Part shown: positions 7,985 to 18,077 of the stretch, piece after piece
How positions within the stretch are numbered: position 1 is the stretch's first letter
Layout: the number at the start of each line of letters is the position of its first letter
Assembly (NCBI GenBank): GCA_910575035.1
Contig: CAJTDL010000001.1
Coordinates: 62,001 to 126,000, forward strand
DNA length: 64,000 nucleotides
Direction: 5' to 3'
Source of the DNA: Lachnospiraceae bacterium
GTDB lineage: Bacteria; Bacillota; Clostridia; Lachnospirales; Lachnospiraceae
Notes under the pieces: model-generated
The model's input: only the letters and a program-made list of their open reading frames with translations
Told to the model about the DNA's origin: nothing
The model's database searches: none
Program-made: the position numbers and the translations under genes

Positions 7985-9853
7985 GTGTCATTTTATGAAA
8001 ATAATCTCAAGGTATTAAAGGAATATTATCCTGATATGGATATATTGATTGAAGAAGCAAAAGAAAAACTAGAGTGTGAATTAACTCTTATTAAAGATGT
8101 TTCGTATGATGGGAAACCGATACTAAAAGTAGAAAAAGATGGAAAAGTTTATTATTTTAATGGGAAGAGGAATACAGAAGAACCTGCAAAAATGTGGGTA
8201 AAAGGTTTGGGGAAACTTGTGAAGAATTCTCCTATTTTTATGATGGGGATTGGGAATTCTACATATTTAGAGGAGTTAGTGAAATATGCTAAAAGCCATC
8301 TTACGATTATAATTTATGAACCATCTATGCAGATATTTCTTGATTTTTTGGAGAATGTGGATTTGGCAGGTTGGATGGAGAAACATTTGCTGGTATTTTG
8401 GGTAGATGGGATGGAAGGTATGGATGAAGAGCATATGACAGGAATTTTAGAACCATTGCTACGTTACGAATTAATGCCCTTTTCTAGAAACATTATATTG
8501 CCTAATTATGATATGGTTTTTCCGAAACAGGCATTGTCTTATATGAAGATGATACGGAACTTGGCATTTAAAAATCGGATAAATTATAATACCCAGAAAA
8601 GGTTTTCCGCTGTATTTGTAAAAAATGTTTTAAATAATTTGCCATATTTACTTGATGCCTATAAGACGACACAGTTAGTGGAGGTTATACCTAGAGATAT
8701 TCCAGGGATTGTAGTAGCGGCTGGACCATCCTTGAATAAAAATATTGAAGATTTAAAGTTAGCAAAAGGGAAGGCTTTTATTATTGCAGTTGATACAGCG
8801 ATCAAACCGTTGATTAATGCAGGTATTATACCAGATATGTTTGTGGTTGTAGATGGAGAAAAGCCACTGAGTTTGATAGAAAAAGAAGAAGCAAGGGAAA
8901 TTCCTTTGGTAGGGCCATTATGTGCGGCAAGTGAAATTTTTGAATATCATAGAGGCATGAAGTTCTTTTATAATGAGGGGGTTCGATATGCTGAAAGAAT
9001 ATATGTAGAAGCAGGAATGCCGCTTGGGGATATTTCTACTGGTGGTTCTGTGGCGACACACGCATTTTCTCTTTTATATAAGATTGGATTGAAAAGTATT
9101 ATTTTAGTAGGACAAGATTTGGCACTTACTAATAATAAAACGCATGCAGATGGAACATTTCAAGAAAAAATGGATGAATTGGATACGAAAGATTACATTA
9201 AGGTAGAAGGGAATTATGAGAAAGAAGTTCCTACAAGGATGGATTTTAAAGTTTATCTTGAGTGGTATGGAGAGCATATTAAAGGGTGTAAAAAGCGTGC
9301 AAAATATTTACGTGTAATTAATGCAACCGAAGGGGGAGCAAAAATTCAACATACAGAAGTAATGCCGTTGAGAAAAGCAATAGAGGAAGAGTGCCAGAAA
9401 GAGGTTGATATAAAAGGGTGTTTGAAAAGGCTGGAGCCAATGCTTAAAGGTGAGAAACGTGAATGGGCAGAGAAATATATTAATAATATACCAGAAGATT
9501 TCAAACAACTGGCTATGAATGCGGCAGAGGCAATAAAGTGGTATCATAAATTGGACAAAATTTGTGGAAAAACAAGTATCAACAAGAAAGAGTATCTTGG
9601 TATTTTAAAGGAAATTGAAAAAATAGTAGATAATGTGGAGAGTATGTATTCATATCAGCTAGTAAGTGGCACATTGATGAATGCAGAGTTTATTCTAAAA
9701 AATGAACAGTTTTTAGAAGAGGATTCTTTGAACAAAGAAGGAAAAGAAATTGCGCGTAAAGGGATTTTGTATATGGAAAATATTAAGAAATGTGCAAAAT
9801 TGTTTGAGGAATTAATGCATGATATTTTGAAAAAATTTATGCAGAATAAATGA
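7985..9853 (+). CDS. maf: Maf/DUF115 motility-associated flagellin glycosyltransferase
   Basis: A 622-residue protein of the Maf (motility accessory factor) family. The central DUF115 / MptE-like domain (about residues 210-430) has GIVVAAGPSLNKNIEDL, VDTAIKPLINAGIIPD and the STGGSVATHAFSL / ILVGQDLALTNNKTHADG segments. Maf proteins transfer nonulosonic acids (pseudaminic or legionaminic) onto Ser/Thr of flagellin before secretion. The GTG start is preceded by GGAGGG with 9-base spacing, and the gene is coupled to the small gene upstream. The C-terminal 170 residues are helical. Its position after flagellin and before two NeuB-type synthases supports a nonulosonate donor. Confidence 0.92.
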   Translation: MSFYENNLKVLKEYYPDMDILIEEAKEKLECELTLIKDVSYDGKPILKVEKDGKVYYFNGKRNTEEPAKMWVKGLGKLVKNSPIFMMGIGNSTYLEELVKYAKSHLTIIIYEPSMQIFLDFLENVDLAGWMEKHLLVFWVDGMEGMDEEHMTGILEPLLRYELMPFSRNIILPNYDMVFPKQALSYMKMIRNLAFKNRINYNTQKRFSAVFVKNVLNNLPYLLDAYKTTQLVEVIPRDIPGIVVAAGPSLNKNIEDLKLAKGKAFIIAVDTAIKPLINAGIIPDMFVVVDGEKPLSLIEKEEAREIPLVGPLCAASEIFEYHRGMKFFYNEGVRYAERIYVEAGMPLGDISTGGSVATHAFSLLYKIGLKSIILVGQDLALTNNKTHADGTFQEKMDELDTKDYIKVEGNYEKEVPTRMDFKVYLEWYGEHIKGCKKRAKYLRVINATEGGAKIQHTEVMPLRKAIEEECQKEVDIKGCLKRLEPMLKGEKREWAEKYINNIPEDFKQLAMNAAEAIKWYHKLDKICGKTSINKKEYLGILKEIEKIVDNVESMYSYQLVSGTLMNAEFILKNEQFLEEDSLNKEGKEIARKGILYMENIKKCAKLFEELMHDILKKFMQNK

Positions 9854-9970
9854 GTGAAATTTGTTTTAAGGTAATGTCAGATAAGTGATACAGTGTGATA
9901 ATTTTAGTATACTATACGGAATTTATTTGTTTATCCTGTTCTGACAGTGGCTTTTGATTTTCAGCTGTCA

Positions 9971-10075
9971 ATGTGGGAAAATTATAAGAAGATTTATCTA
10001 GACCGCGTTGAGCAAAGAGAAGAAGATGGAATGGCAAAATTTTATATGGGGATGAAGAAGGCATGGGGGATGTAG
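9971..10075 (+). other. Short open segment, possible gene remnant
   Basis: A 34-codon reading frame starting MWENYKKIYLDRVEQREED sits in the gap between maf and rfbF. It is open upstream to about 9909 with protein-like composition (FVYPVLTVAFDF). There is no clear ribosome binding site. It could be the tail of a lost gene or a chance ORF. The rest of 9854-10129 shows nothing else I can name. Confidence 0.25.
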
Positions 10076-10129
10076 ATGATCTAAAGATTAATAGTTGGTA
10101 GAATTAAATTGATTGATAGAGGGTGTGTT

Positions 10130-10906
10130 ATGAAAGTTGTGATTTTGGCGGGAGGTTTTGGCACGCGAATTAGTGAAGAGAGTTATTTGAAACCAAAACC
10201 AATGATAGAAATCGGAGATAATCCAATATTATGGCATATAATGAAGTACTATTCATCTTTTGGGTTTCATGAATTTATTATCTGTTGTGGTTATAAAGGA
10301 TATGTTATTAAAGAATATTTTGCAGATTATTATCTGCACAGAAGTGACGTTACATTTGACTTTACGAATGGGAATGACATGATTGTACATAATAATGTTA
10401 CGGAGCCATGGAAAGTAACAATTGTAGATACAGGGCTTCATACGATGACAGGAGGACGGATTAAGAGGATTAAAAAATATATTGGAAATGAAACCTTTAT
10501 GACGACATATGGAGATGGCGTATCGGATGTAGACTTGGAACGATTGTTAAAATTTCATCAGTCAAGTGGTAGGTATGCAACGATTACGGCAATTCAGCCG
10601 GAGGGAAGGTTTGGAGCGTTAGATATTAATACAGAGGATAAAGTGGAGCGGTTTAGTGAGAAATCAAAGGAAAATGGTGGATGGATTAACGCAGGATTTA
10701 TGGTCTTAGAGCCTGAAGTAATAGATTATATTGCAGGGGATGAAACTTTTTTTGAGAGAGAGCCATTGGAGAAGCTATCAAAAGATGGACAACTTATGGC
10801 TTTCCGGCATAATGGTTTTTGGAAGTGTATGGATACCATGAGGGATAAGGAAGCTTTGGAGTATATGTGGTCTGAGAATCTGGCTAAGTGGAAGAGGTGG
10901 GAATAA
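10130..10906 (+). CDS. rfbF: Glucose-1-phosphate cytidylyltransferase
   Basis: A 258-residue nucleotidyltransferase with N-terminal MKVVILAGGFGTR, KPKPMIEIGDNPILWHIMKYY, the metal-binding region FMTTYGDGVSDVD, and INAGFMVLEPEV. This is the RfbF/DdhA pattern, making CDP-glucose from CTP and glucose 1-phosphate. The ATG at 10130 is chosen because AGAGGG lies 6 bases upstream and the protein starts at the conserved MKVVILAGG; the ORF extends to 10109. Its pathway partner, CDP-glucose 4,6-dehydratase, lies 14.5 kb downstream at 24665, so the two normally adjacent genes bracket most of the cluster. Confidence 0.93.
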   Translation: MKVVILAGGFGTRISEESYLKPKPMIEIGDNPILWHIMKYYSSFGFHEFIICCGYKGYVIKEYFADYYLHRSDVTFDFTNGNDMIVHNNVTEPWKVTIVDTGLHTMTGGRIKRIKKYIGNETFMTTYGDGVSDVDLERLLKFHQSSGRYATITAIQPEGRFGALDINTEDKVERFSEKSKENGGWINAGFMVLEPEVIDYIAGDETFFEREPLEKLSKDGQLMAFRHNGFWKCMDTMRDKEALEYMWSENLAKWKRWE

Positions 10907-10964
10907 AAGAGGGTGTGTTTTTCGGAAAAGGTCACTTTAGGAGTAGGCATTAGGAGGAAGAGGA

Positions 10965-12920
10965 ATGGGGAAACAGCAGGAAGAATTTTTTAATCTGGCG
11001 GTGGAATATTTTGAAGCAGAGGAGTATGAACAGTCTGTAATATATTTTATTACTGCATATAATTTAGGTTATCAAAGGGAAAAAATTTTAGAAATTTTAT
11101 ATACTTGTTTTATTACTCCGAATGAGGATGAGTTTAAGGCTAATTATAAGGAAAATTGCATAGAAATGGCGCAATTTCCATATGATAAATTGGCTTTGGA
11201 TTTTATACCTGTTTCAGATGATAAGTTTTATATTTTTGATCGGGAAAAACAGGAGTTTAATGGAATGTTTGAATTGGAAGAAGAGCCTATCAGAGGGGAG
11301 GAAGTAGAATTTCATAGTATTCTATATACAGATTCTTGGGATATTAGGGAAATGCTTCCTGTATTAAAGGAAAGAGACTGGGAAACAGTTTATATTTTGA
11401 TGGAAGGAATAGAAACAAGATTTCTTTCTTTTTTTAAGTTGCCCAAATTTAAAGAGAAATATTTAGAAAACGCAGTAGTATTCAAAAATTGTGAGTATAT
11501 GTATCTTTTTTTTGAAAGGTATGAAGAATTTTACCTTCCTAAGGAATTAGTGTCCCAAGAACCCGAAAAGTATTTGAACATTATAAAACGATTACAGTAT
11601 AAAAGAATTTATTGCCCCCAGAAAAAAAGAGAAAATATATTCTTATCAATTTGTATACCGAGTTATAACAGAGGCAAGATTGCTTTAGAAAATGTTTTGC
11701 ATATTTTAAAATGTCCTTATGATAGTGAAATTGAGGTCATTGTATCGAACAATGGATCTGTTAAAGGTGTGGAAGAATACAGAAAAATAGGGAAATTGAC
11801 AGATTCTAGGGTTCATTATTATGAGTTTGAGCAGAATCAGGGATATGCTACCAATGTATTGAAGACATTAGAGTTAGCAAAAGGAAAGTTTGCCGTTATA
11901 ACCAGTGATGAGGATTTAGTTATATTAGAACACTTAAGGGAATATTTATCTTGTTTAAAAGCCAATAGAACTGTAGGTGTATTTTGGGAAAAAGTAATGG
12001 TATCTAATACATATTGGTATTGGACAGAAAAAAATAAGGTATATCAAGCGGGGTTTGAGGCTGTCCGAGAAGCAATATCATTGAATTATATAACCGGAAT
12101 TACTTATAACATGGATTTGCTAAGGGAATCCAATGTTTTCTGTGTAGTTGCAGGAATACGTGGAAATTATTTTTTGGAGGCATATGTTCATATGGTATTG
12201 GCAGCGATTGCGGGAAAATATGGGGGAGCTTTTTTTATTGATGTGTTGTTGTGGAATGGGGGAGAGCAGAAAGGGGAAAATCATGATGATGGACAAGGTT
12301 TCAAAGATTATATGCTTCCTCAAAATAGAATACATCAATTAAAAAGCTTAATGGAATTTTTAGATAGCCAAATAGGTATGGAGAAAAACGAGTTTGAACA
12401 ATTATTTTTCGAGCAAAGCCAAAAAGTATATAATATGTTGTTATTGGCTTATAAGTCATTCGAAGATTATAGAAAAAGTTATATATGGGAAGAAATATGT
12501 TCTTATATATATCGAGAAGAAATGAAATATCTTGATATTTTTCCGTTTATAATAAATGAGAAAGAAAAAGAAATATTGGTAGAGCAATTGAAAAATTTGT
12601 TTTTAAACTATTTAGAATGGAAAGAAATGTTTTATGGCATAGAATCAGAAGAAATACAAAGGAAAAAATTGATCCATCAAATAATTCGGATGGAGTTAGA
12701 AGGGAATGGAAAAAAAGCGATAAAAGTAAGTATAAAGGATGATTTATGTTTAAATATTAATCTAAGTCTAGAGGGAGTGATTAACAGAGGAGAGCATATG
12801 GTAGAAGAAGCAGGTTTACGAAAAGCCGTGTCAGAAGGGCGGTTGATTCAATATGTCTTTGAAGAATGCTGGAATCGAAGGAAAGATGAGGCAATGGAAA
12901 TGAAGTCATGGGATGCATAA
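10965..12920 (+). CDS. Family 2 glycosyltransferase with TPR-like N-terminus
   Basis: A 651-residue protein. The first 60 residues look like a TPR pair (FNLAVEYFEAEEYEQSVIYF). A GT-A domain starts near residue 226 with FLSICIPSYNRGK, continues through EVIVSNNGS, and has a DxD-like SDED near residue 315. The rest is helical with no recognised domain. TPR-GT2 fusions are common in flagellin and surface glycan loci, where the TPR can bind the protein acceptor. AGGAGG precedes the ATG. The donor and acceptor cannot be read from the sequence. Lower GC and many AAA/ATA codons match the surrounding cluster rather than the housekeeping genes after 51 kb. Confidence 0.82.
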   Translation: MGKQQEEFFNLAVEYFEAEEYEQSVIYFITAYNLGYQREKILEILYTCFITPNEDEFKANYKENCIEMAQFPYDKLALDFIPVSDDKFYIFDREKQEFNGMFELEEEPIRGEEVEFHSILYTDSWDIREMLPVLKERDWETVYILMEGIETRFLSFFKLPKFKEKYLENAVVFKNCEYMYLFFERYEEFYLPKELVSQEPEKYLNIIKRLQYKRIYCPQKKRENIFLSICIPSYNRGKIALENVLHILKCPYDSEIEVIVSNNGSVKGVEEYRKIGKLTDSRVHYYEFEQNQGYATNVLKTLELAKGKFAVITSDEDLVILEHLREYLSCLKANRTVGVFWEKVMVSNTYWYWTEKNKVYQAGFEAVREAISLNYITGITYNMDLLRESNVFCVVAGIRGNYFLEAYVHMVLAAIAGKYGGAFFIDVLLWNGGEQKGENHDDGQGFKDYMLPQNRIHQLKSLMEFLDSQIGMEKNEFEQLFFEQSQKVYNMLLLAYKSFEDYRKSYIWEEICSYIYREEMKYLDIFPFIINEKEKEILVEQLKNLFLNYLEWKEMFYGIESEEIQRKKLIHQIIRMELEGNGKKAIKVSIKDDLCLNINLSLEGVINRGEHMVEEAGLRKAVSEGRLIQYVFEECWNRRKDEAMEMKSWDA

Positions 12921-12941
12921 TAGTGGATCTAGGGAGGTTGA

Positions 12942-13847
12942 ATGATACTTTTAACAGGCGCAACGGGTTTTTTGGGCAGCAGTTTATTGAAACGGTTTCT
13001 TGAGGCTAGGTATGATGTTTGTTGTGTTAAAAGAAAATCATCGAATTTGCACCGAGTCAGTGAGGTTATTAATTGTTGTAAATGGTATGATTTAGAGCCA
13101 GGGATAATAGAACAGATTTTTAAAGAAAACCCTATCAGGATAGTAATTCATTGTGCTACGAATTATGGAAGAGAAGATTGTGAGTATTTCAAAGTATATC
13201 AAACAAATGTATTCTTTCCGCTGGAATTATTAGAGTTTGGTTTAAAATATGGATGCAAGTATTTTATTAATACAGATACTTTTTCCGTAAAAGAGATTGA
13301 TTGCTTGTGGGGAGGGAGTAGAAAACCATATAAAGGAGCATATACCATAACAAAGTATATGTTTACACATATAGTGAGAGAGCAGATAGCAAAGTGGGAT
13401 ATTTCATTTATAAATCTTCAATTAGAGCATTTATATGGTCCAAATGATGGAGAAAATAAATTTGTAAATTCTATTCTTAGGCAGTTGCAAGAAAATGTGA
13501 AAGAACTGGAATTGACAGAAGGGTTACAAGTGCGTGATTGGGTTTATCTGGAAGATGTAGAGGATGCATATATGTCAGTCCTTCGGCAAATAGAACGATT
13601 TGGGAGCAGGGCTTTTCATCAGATTGAAGTGGGAACAGGAGAAGGCAGGAGTGTTAGGGAATTTGTAGAAACTGCTAAAAGGCTTACAAATAGCTCGACA
13701 GAACTTTTGTTTGGCAAAAGGCAGATGAATCAAAGCGAACTACCATGTTCAATTGCAAATATCCATATGCTGCAAAGTTTGGGATGGTGTTTTGAACATG
13801 GGATTGAGGAAGGCATAAGGAAAATTATAAATGGAAAATTAAAATAG
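12942..13847 (+). CDS. NAD(P)-dependent sugar epimerase/reductase (extended SDR)
   Basis: A 301-residue extended short-chain dehydrogenase with the Rossmann motif LLTGATGFLG at the N-terminus, an active-site YTITK (Y-x3-K) and NTDTFS supplying the Thr/Ser. AGGGAGG lies 5 bases before the ATG. In clusters with CDP-4-keto-6-deoxyglucose, such SDRs reduce the 4-keto sugar (abequose, paratose or yersiniose reductase types). With RfbF, RfbG and the ThDP carboligase at 15173 present, a terminal 4-ketoreductase is the best guess, but the exact substrate is not shown by the sequence. Confidence 0.82.
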   Translation: MILLTGATGFLGSSLLKRFLEARYDVCCVKRKSSNLHRVSEVINCCKWYDLEPGIIEQIFKENPIRIVIHCATNYGREDCEYFKVYQTNVFFPLELLEFGLKYGCKYFINTDTFSVKEIDCLWGGSRKPYKGAYTITKYMFTHIVREQIAKWDISFINLQLEHLYGPNDGENKFVNSILRQLQENVKELELTEGLQVRDWVYLEDVEDAYMSVLRQIERFGSRAFHQIEVGTGEGRSVREFVETAKRLTNSSTELLFGKRQMNQSELPCSIANIHMLQSLGWCFEHGIEEGIRKIINGKLK

Positions 13848-13861
13848 GAAAGGGAAAAAAA

Positions 13862-15079
13862 TTGAATTATAGGACTGCATTTTTGAAAAATTTGGAAATA
13901 CGAAATCTTTTAGGGAATTTGAATTTAATCTTGGAGGAAGTAATAACTAAGGATAAATATGACTTGTTTCCACAGATGATTTCTATTCTAGATAAGATAG
14001 AAAAGTTGTTAAGATTTAATAATGATGAGCAAATTACTATTTATTTGAAGCAGCTTTTGGAGCAGAATAAAAAAGCAGAAATTATTAAGGAATTTTGCGG
14101 AAGTATAACAGATTTGATGGAATTATGCGATAATTTTGCTTGTAAAAATAAAATAGATGAAAATTTTCTTGAGTTGTATAAGAATATTTTTGATATGGGC
14201 TTGGAAACTCTAGAGAGCTGGATGATTGATAACTTTAAGAATTATTATACCAATGAGACGGATAATGCTAAAAATCTGTTGAAATCCTATAATAGGGTAT
14301 TGTATTGGGGAAGGTTAGATTATGAAAAAGAAAATTATGAATTAATTCATAATCGAGCCGCAGTTCTAATTAATTATGCAGAAGAAATAATATGGATGTA
14401 TTTTAATTTATCAGATTACACCTCAAAGGAAATAATGACTAAGGTTTTATGTAATTGGGTTACTTTTTCACATAGTTATTTGAGAAAAATGCCACGAAAT
14501 AGATATAGCCAATATTTTGATTATGATCTTATCGATGGAGACGGAGGGGAAATTTTTGTTGATGCTGGAGCATGTATGGGGGATACCGTAGATTCATTCG
14601 TATCACATTTTAAAAAGTACAGGATAATATATTCCTATGAAATTACACCAGATACATTTCAGAAGTTGAAAAATAATGTAAGGAAATATAAAAATGTAGT
14701 GTGTAAATGCCAGGGATTGTCTGATAAAAAGGGAATGATGTATTTAACATTATGTGAGGATATAGGTGGGAACCGTCTGGGTGATACAGGAGAAACAGAA
14801 GTACCTGTTACAACATTAGATGATGATATTAAGGAGTCCATTGATTTTATTAAAATGGATATAGAGGGGGCGGAATACGGGGCATTAGAGGGAGCGAGAA
14901 GGCATATTGTGGAAGAGCATCCAAAACTAGCAATTGCGGCATATCATAATAATTTGGATATTTTCAGGCTTGCAAGATTGATATATAGTATGGAACCTAG
15001 GTATCGCTTTTATTTTCGGTATTATGGCGGAACATTATATCCAAATGATTATGTTCTGTATGCTGTTGTTCGAGATTAA
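13862..15079 (+). CDS. FkbM-family SAM methyltransferase with helical N-terminal extension
   Basis: A 405-residue protein. The C-terminal 180 residues are an FkbM methyltransferase: EIFVDAGACMGDTVDSF (SAM-binding motif I), IYSYEITPDTF, VPVTTLDDDI and IDFIKMDIEGAEYGALEGA. The N-terminal 220 residues are helical and unassigned. FkbM enzymes commonly O-methylate sugars. The start is a TTG 8 bases after AGGAAAGGG; the next in-frame ATG is more than 100 bases on. It follows the SDR gene by 14 bases and is part of the same transcription unit. Methylation of a flagellin sugar is inferred from context. Confidence 0.82.
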   Translation: MNYRTAFLKNLEIRNLLGNLNLILEEVITKDKYDLFPQMISILDKIEKLLRFNNDEQITIYLKQLLEQNKKAEIIKEFCGSITDLMELCDNFACKNKIDENFLELYKNIFDMGLETLESWMIDNFKNYYTNETDNAKNLLKSYNRVLYWGRLDYEKENYELIHNRAAVLINYAEEIIWMYFNLSDYTSKEIMTKVLCNWVTFSHSYLRKMPRNRYSQYFDYDLIDGDGGEIFVDAGACMGDTVDSFVSHFKKYRIIYSYEITPDTFQKLKNNVRKYKNVVCKCQGLSDKKGMMYLTLCEDIGGNRLGDTGETEVPVTTLDDDIKESIDFIKMDIEGAEYGALEGARRHIVEEHPKLAIAAYHNNLDIFRLARLIYSMEPRYRFYFRYYGGTLYPNDYVLYAVVRD

Positions 15080-15172
15080 AAGAAATTTTAGCTTACAGGG
15101 GACTCTTATTTCTGTTATTATATCGATGGAAAGAAAAATTTAAAGTATTATATTTAGTAAGAGGATAAAAAG

Positions 15173-16954
15173 ATGGTTAGGGTTGCAGATTATATTATCG
15201 AGAGAATTAGCCAAGAGAGCATAAAACATTTATTTACAGTAACAGGAAGAGGGATTTTATATTTAACAGACGCTTTAGCTAAAAATGAAAGGCTGGAGGG
15301 GATTAGTGTACATCATGAACAGGCTGCCGCTTTTGCTGCGATAGCATATGCTGAAAAAACAGAAAAAGTGGGAGTGTGTATGGTATCTATGGGCTGTGCA
15401 TCCACAAATGCAATAACAGGCTTGCTTTGTGCGTGGCAGGATGGAATACCATGTGTTTTTATTTCGGGGCAGAACATGACTAGGGAATCGGTACGTTATA
15501 CAGGTGTTCCCATTCGTACGTATGGTTCCCAGGAGACAGATATTGTATCAATCGTTGAGCCATTGACGAAATATGCTGCTATGATTACAAGACCAGAACA
15601 GGTTGCTTATGAGCTTGAGAAAGCGCTGTATTTTGCCCAAGAAGGAAGAAAGGGTCCTGTGTGGCTGGATGTGCCATTAGATATTCAAAATATGAGAATT
15701 GATCCTGAAAAATTGGCGCATTTTTGTATGCCAGAAGAGGGATTAGATGTTCAAGAAACAGAGATAGAATATGTAGTAAGTGAATTAGAAAATGCGAAAA
15801 GGCCAGTTGTCCTCATTGGAAGTGGAGTGCGTTCCTCGCATGCGATCTCTGAATTACAGCGGTTTGTAGAGTATATAAAAGTACCAGTGGCATTTTCTCA
15901 TTCTGCAGTTGATGTTTATGGAAGAGGGAAAGATTTATCAATTGGGGCAGTTGGCAGCTTATGTGGGACTAGAGCGGGAAATTTTGCTGTCCAAAATGCA
16001 GATTTATTATTGGTATTAGGATGCAGGCTGTCTTCTATGACAACCGGAGAAGAATATTCAAAATTTGCCCGTGAGGCAAGGGTTATTGTTGTTGATATCG
16101 ATAAAATCGAACATAGCAAGAATACAGTAAAAATAGACAAGCTCATCAATGCAGATGTAAAGAACTTTTTACAGAAGCTTTTAGATAAAGAAATAAAAGA
16201 AACAGAGAAGTTTTGGCAAGATAAATGCAAACATTGGAAAGCATTTTTTTCGGGCGCTGAGAGTTTTTTTAAGCGGGTGGGCAAAGTGGATATGTATTAT
16301 TTAGCAGAGGTTTTTTCAGAAGTGCTGCATAATGGTACTACTTTTTTATGTGATGCTGGATTGGAAGAATTGATTTTTCCTTCGAATATAACTTTTGGTG
16401 ATTCTATGCGTTGCATCCATTCTGTTATGCAAGGGGCTATGGGCTTTGCGCTTCCAGCAGCAATTGGGGCATGGTATGGTGGCAGCAAAGAAGTGGTTGC
16501 TGTAATAGGCGATGGGTCAGTTATGATGAATTTACAGGAATTTCAAACAATTGCTTACCATAAATTGCCTATAAAGGTATTTATTATCAGCAATAATGTA
16601 TATGCTGTCATCCATAAACGCCAAAAAGATTTATTCCGTACCAGAACCATCGGGACAAATCCGGATGATGGAATTAGCTGTCCTGACTTTTCTAAGGTGG
16701 CAGAATGTTTTGGCTTACAATATTGCCATATTGAGGATGCAGGCGGCTTGAGGGAAAGGGTAGGGAGCGTATTAAATATGGAAGGGGCTGTTTTATGTGA
16801 GATAGAAGGATTGGAAGATCAAGATTATTTACGAAATTCTTATACTAGGAATAAAAATAGGCGTGTAGTTCGAAGGCCTATGGAAGATCAGGCACCTTTT
16901 TTAGAGCGTGATATTTTTTTGAGGGAAATGGTGATAGAGCCAATTGACCAATAA
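15173..16954 (+). CDS. ThDP-dependent carboligase, acetolactate synthase-like (YerE type?)
   Basis: A 593-residue thiamine diphosphate enzyme with the three domains of acetolactate synthase: N-terminal Pyr domain with the catalytic Glu region VHHEQAAAFAA, a central domain, and a C-terminal PP domain with GDGSVMMNLQEFQT followed by NN (the metal/ThDP motif). It is unlikely to be a biosynthetic IlvB because it sits in a sugar cluster with no regulatory subunit or other ilv genes. A well-known cluster relative is YerE, which transfers a two-carbon unit from pyruvate to a CDP-4-keto sugar to make the branched sugar yersiniose. With RfbF and RfbG present, a CDP-linked branched sugar is plausible, but other donors are possible. 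Confidence 0.8.
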   Translation: MVRVADYIIERISQESIKHLFTVTGRGILYLTDALAKNERLEGISVHHEQAAAFAAIAYAEKTEKVGVCMVSMGCASTNAITGLLCAWQDGIPCVFISGQNMTRESVRYTGVPIRTYGSQETDIVSIVEPLTKYAAMITRPEQVAYELEKALYFAQEGRKGPVWLDVPLDIQNMRIDPEKLAHFCMPEEGLDVQETEIEYVVSELENAKRPVVLIGSGVRSSHAISELQRFVEYIKVPVAFSHSAVDVYGRGKDLSIGAVGSLCGTRAGNFAVQNADLLLVLGCRLSSMTTGEEYSKFAREARVIVVDIDKIEHSKNTVKIDKLINADVKNFLQKLLDKEIKETEKFWQDKCKHWKAFFSGAESFFKRVGKVDMYYLAEVFSEVLHNGTTFLCDAGLEELIFPSNITFGDSMRCIHSVMQGAMGFALPAAIGAWYGGSKEVVAVIGDGSVMMNLQEFQTIAYHKLPIKVFIISNNVYAVIHKRQKDLFRTRTIGTNPDDGISCPDFSKVAECFGLQYCHIEDAGGLRERVGSVLNMEGAVLCEIEGLEDQDYLRNSYTRNKNRRVVRRPMEDQAPFLERDIFLREMVIEPIDQ

Positions 16955-17005
16955 TAATGGAAAAATGCTATTGAGTAGAAAAACCATACAAGAAGTGGAG
17001 GAATT

Positions 17006-18037
17006 ATGGCAGAATGTATATTAAATAATGGCCGGAGGTTAGGAGCAGACCATAAACCTTATATCGTTGCTGAAGTAAATAGTAGCCATAATGGAAATAT
17101 GGAAACAGCAAAAGAAATGGTGAGAAAGATAAAGGAAATTGGCTGTGATTGTGTAAAATTTCAGTCTTGGTCTGCTGAGTCACTTTATTCAAGGACATAT
17201 TATATGGAAAATCCCATAGCACAGAGGATAGTTAGGAAGGTTGCCTTTTCTAAAGAGGAACAGTTAGAAATTGCCAATTACTGTAAGGAGGTAGGGCTAT
17301 CCTTCGCCTCGACTCCATATTCAGAGGATGAAGTTGATTTTCTTATTGAAAAATGTAATGTTCCATATATAAAGATTGCATCAATGGATGTCAACAATTA
17401 TCCTTTTTTAAAATATATTGCTCAAACGCAAATGCCTATCGTACTTGCAACAGGTATGGCTGATATGGATGAGATTAGAAATGCTGTACACATAATAAAA
17501 GAGAGCGGAAATCAAAATATATGTTTATTGCATTGCATATCGATTTATCCTCCAGAAAACAACACTATTCGTCTGAAAAATATCGTGGGTCTTCAGAAGG
17601 AATTCCCAAATATAACGGTTGGATTTTCAGATCATTCAATTGGGACAGAAATGGCAACAGCGGCAGTAGCCTTGGGAGCGGTTTTAGTTGAGAAGCATTT
17701 TACGTTGGATAAAAGTAAAATAGGAATGGATAACCAAATGGCTACTGAGCCAGAAGAATTTTCTGTTCTAATTAAGCAGTGTCATAATGTATATACGGCA
17801 TTAGGCACAGAAGAGAGGATAGTTCAAAAGGAAGAATTAGAGCAGCGGATAAAGATGCGGCGAAGTGTTGTTGTAAAGCATGATATGAAAAAGGGAGATG
17901 TGTTGAGAAAGGAGGATCTAGGGGCAAAACGTCCGGGTTTTGGTTTTGAGCCAGGAAGATGGAGAGAGTTTGTGGGAAAGGAATTAGCTTGTGACAAAAT
18001 AGGGGATACTTTATTAATGAAGGAAGAAATTTTATAA
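17006..18037 (+). CDS. NeuB-family nonulosonic acid synthase, first copy
   Basis: A 343-residue NeuB-type PEP-condensing enzyme. The TIM barrel has YIVAEVNSSHNGN, CVKFQSW, IKIASMDVNNYPF, VLATGMADMDEI, GFSDHSIG and VEKHFTLD. A C-terminal SAF (antifreeze-like) domain from about residue 285 carries RRSVVVKHDMKKGDVL and AKRPGFG. Family members make sialic, legionaminic or pseudaminic acids from a hexosamine and PEP. The N-terminal motif NSSHNGN differs from the NHNG form of the second copy at 28042, so it may use another substrate. It lies between the ThDP enzyme and an ACP gene, away from neuC. GGAGG precedes the ATG. Confidence 0.88.
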   Translation: MAECILNNGRRLGADHKPYIVAEVNSSHNGNMETAKEMVRKIKEIGCDCVKFQSWSAESLYSRTYYMENPIAQRIVRKVAFSKEEQLEIANYCKEVGLSFASTPYSEDEVDFLIEKCNVPYIKIASMDVNNYPFLKYIAQTQMPIVLATGMADMDEIRNAVHIIKESGNQNICLLHCISIYPPENNTIRLKNIVGLQKEFPNITVGFSDHSIGTEMATAAVALGAVLVEKHFTLDKSKIGMDNQMATEPEEFSVLIKQCHNVYTALGTEERIVQKEELEQRIKMRRSVVVKHDMKKGDVLRKEDLGAKRPGFGFEPGRWREFVGKELACDKIGDTLLMKEEIL

Positions 18038-18077
18038 AGTTATGTAAGAATGCAAAATAGAAAAGGAGAATAGAGAC

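Noticed and set aside
15173-16954. Biosynthetic acetolactate synthase (ilvB)
   Set aside because: There is no small regulatory subunit or other branched-chain amino acid gene nearby; the sugar context points elsewhere.
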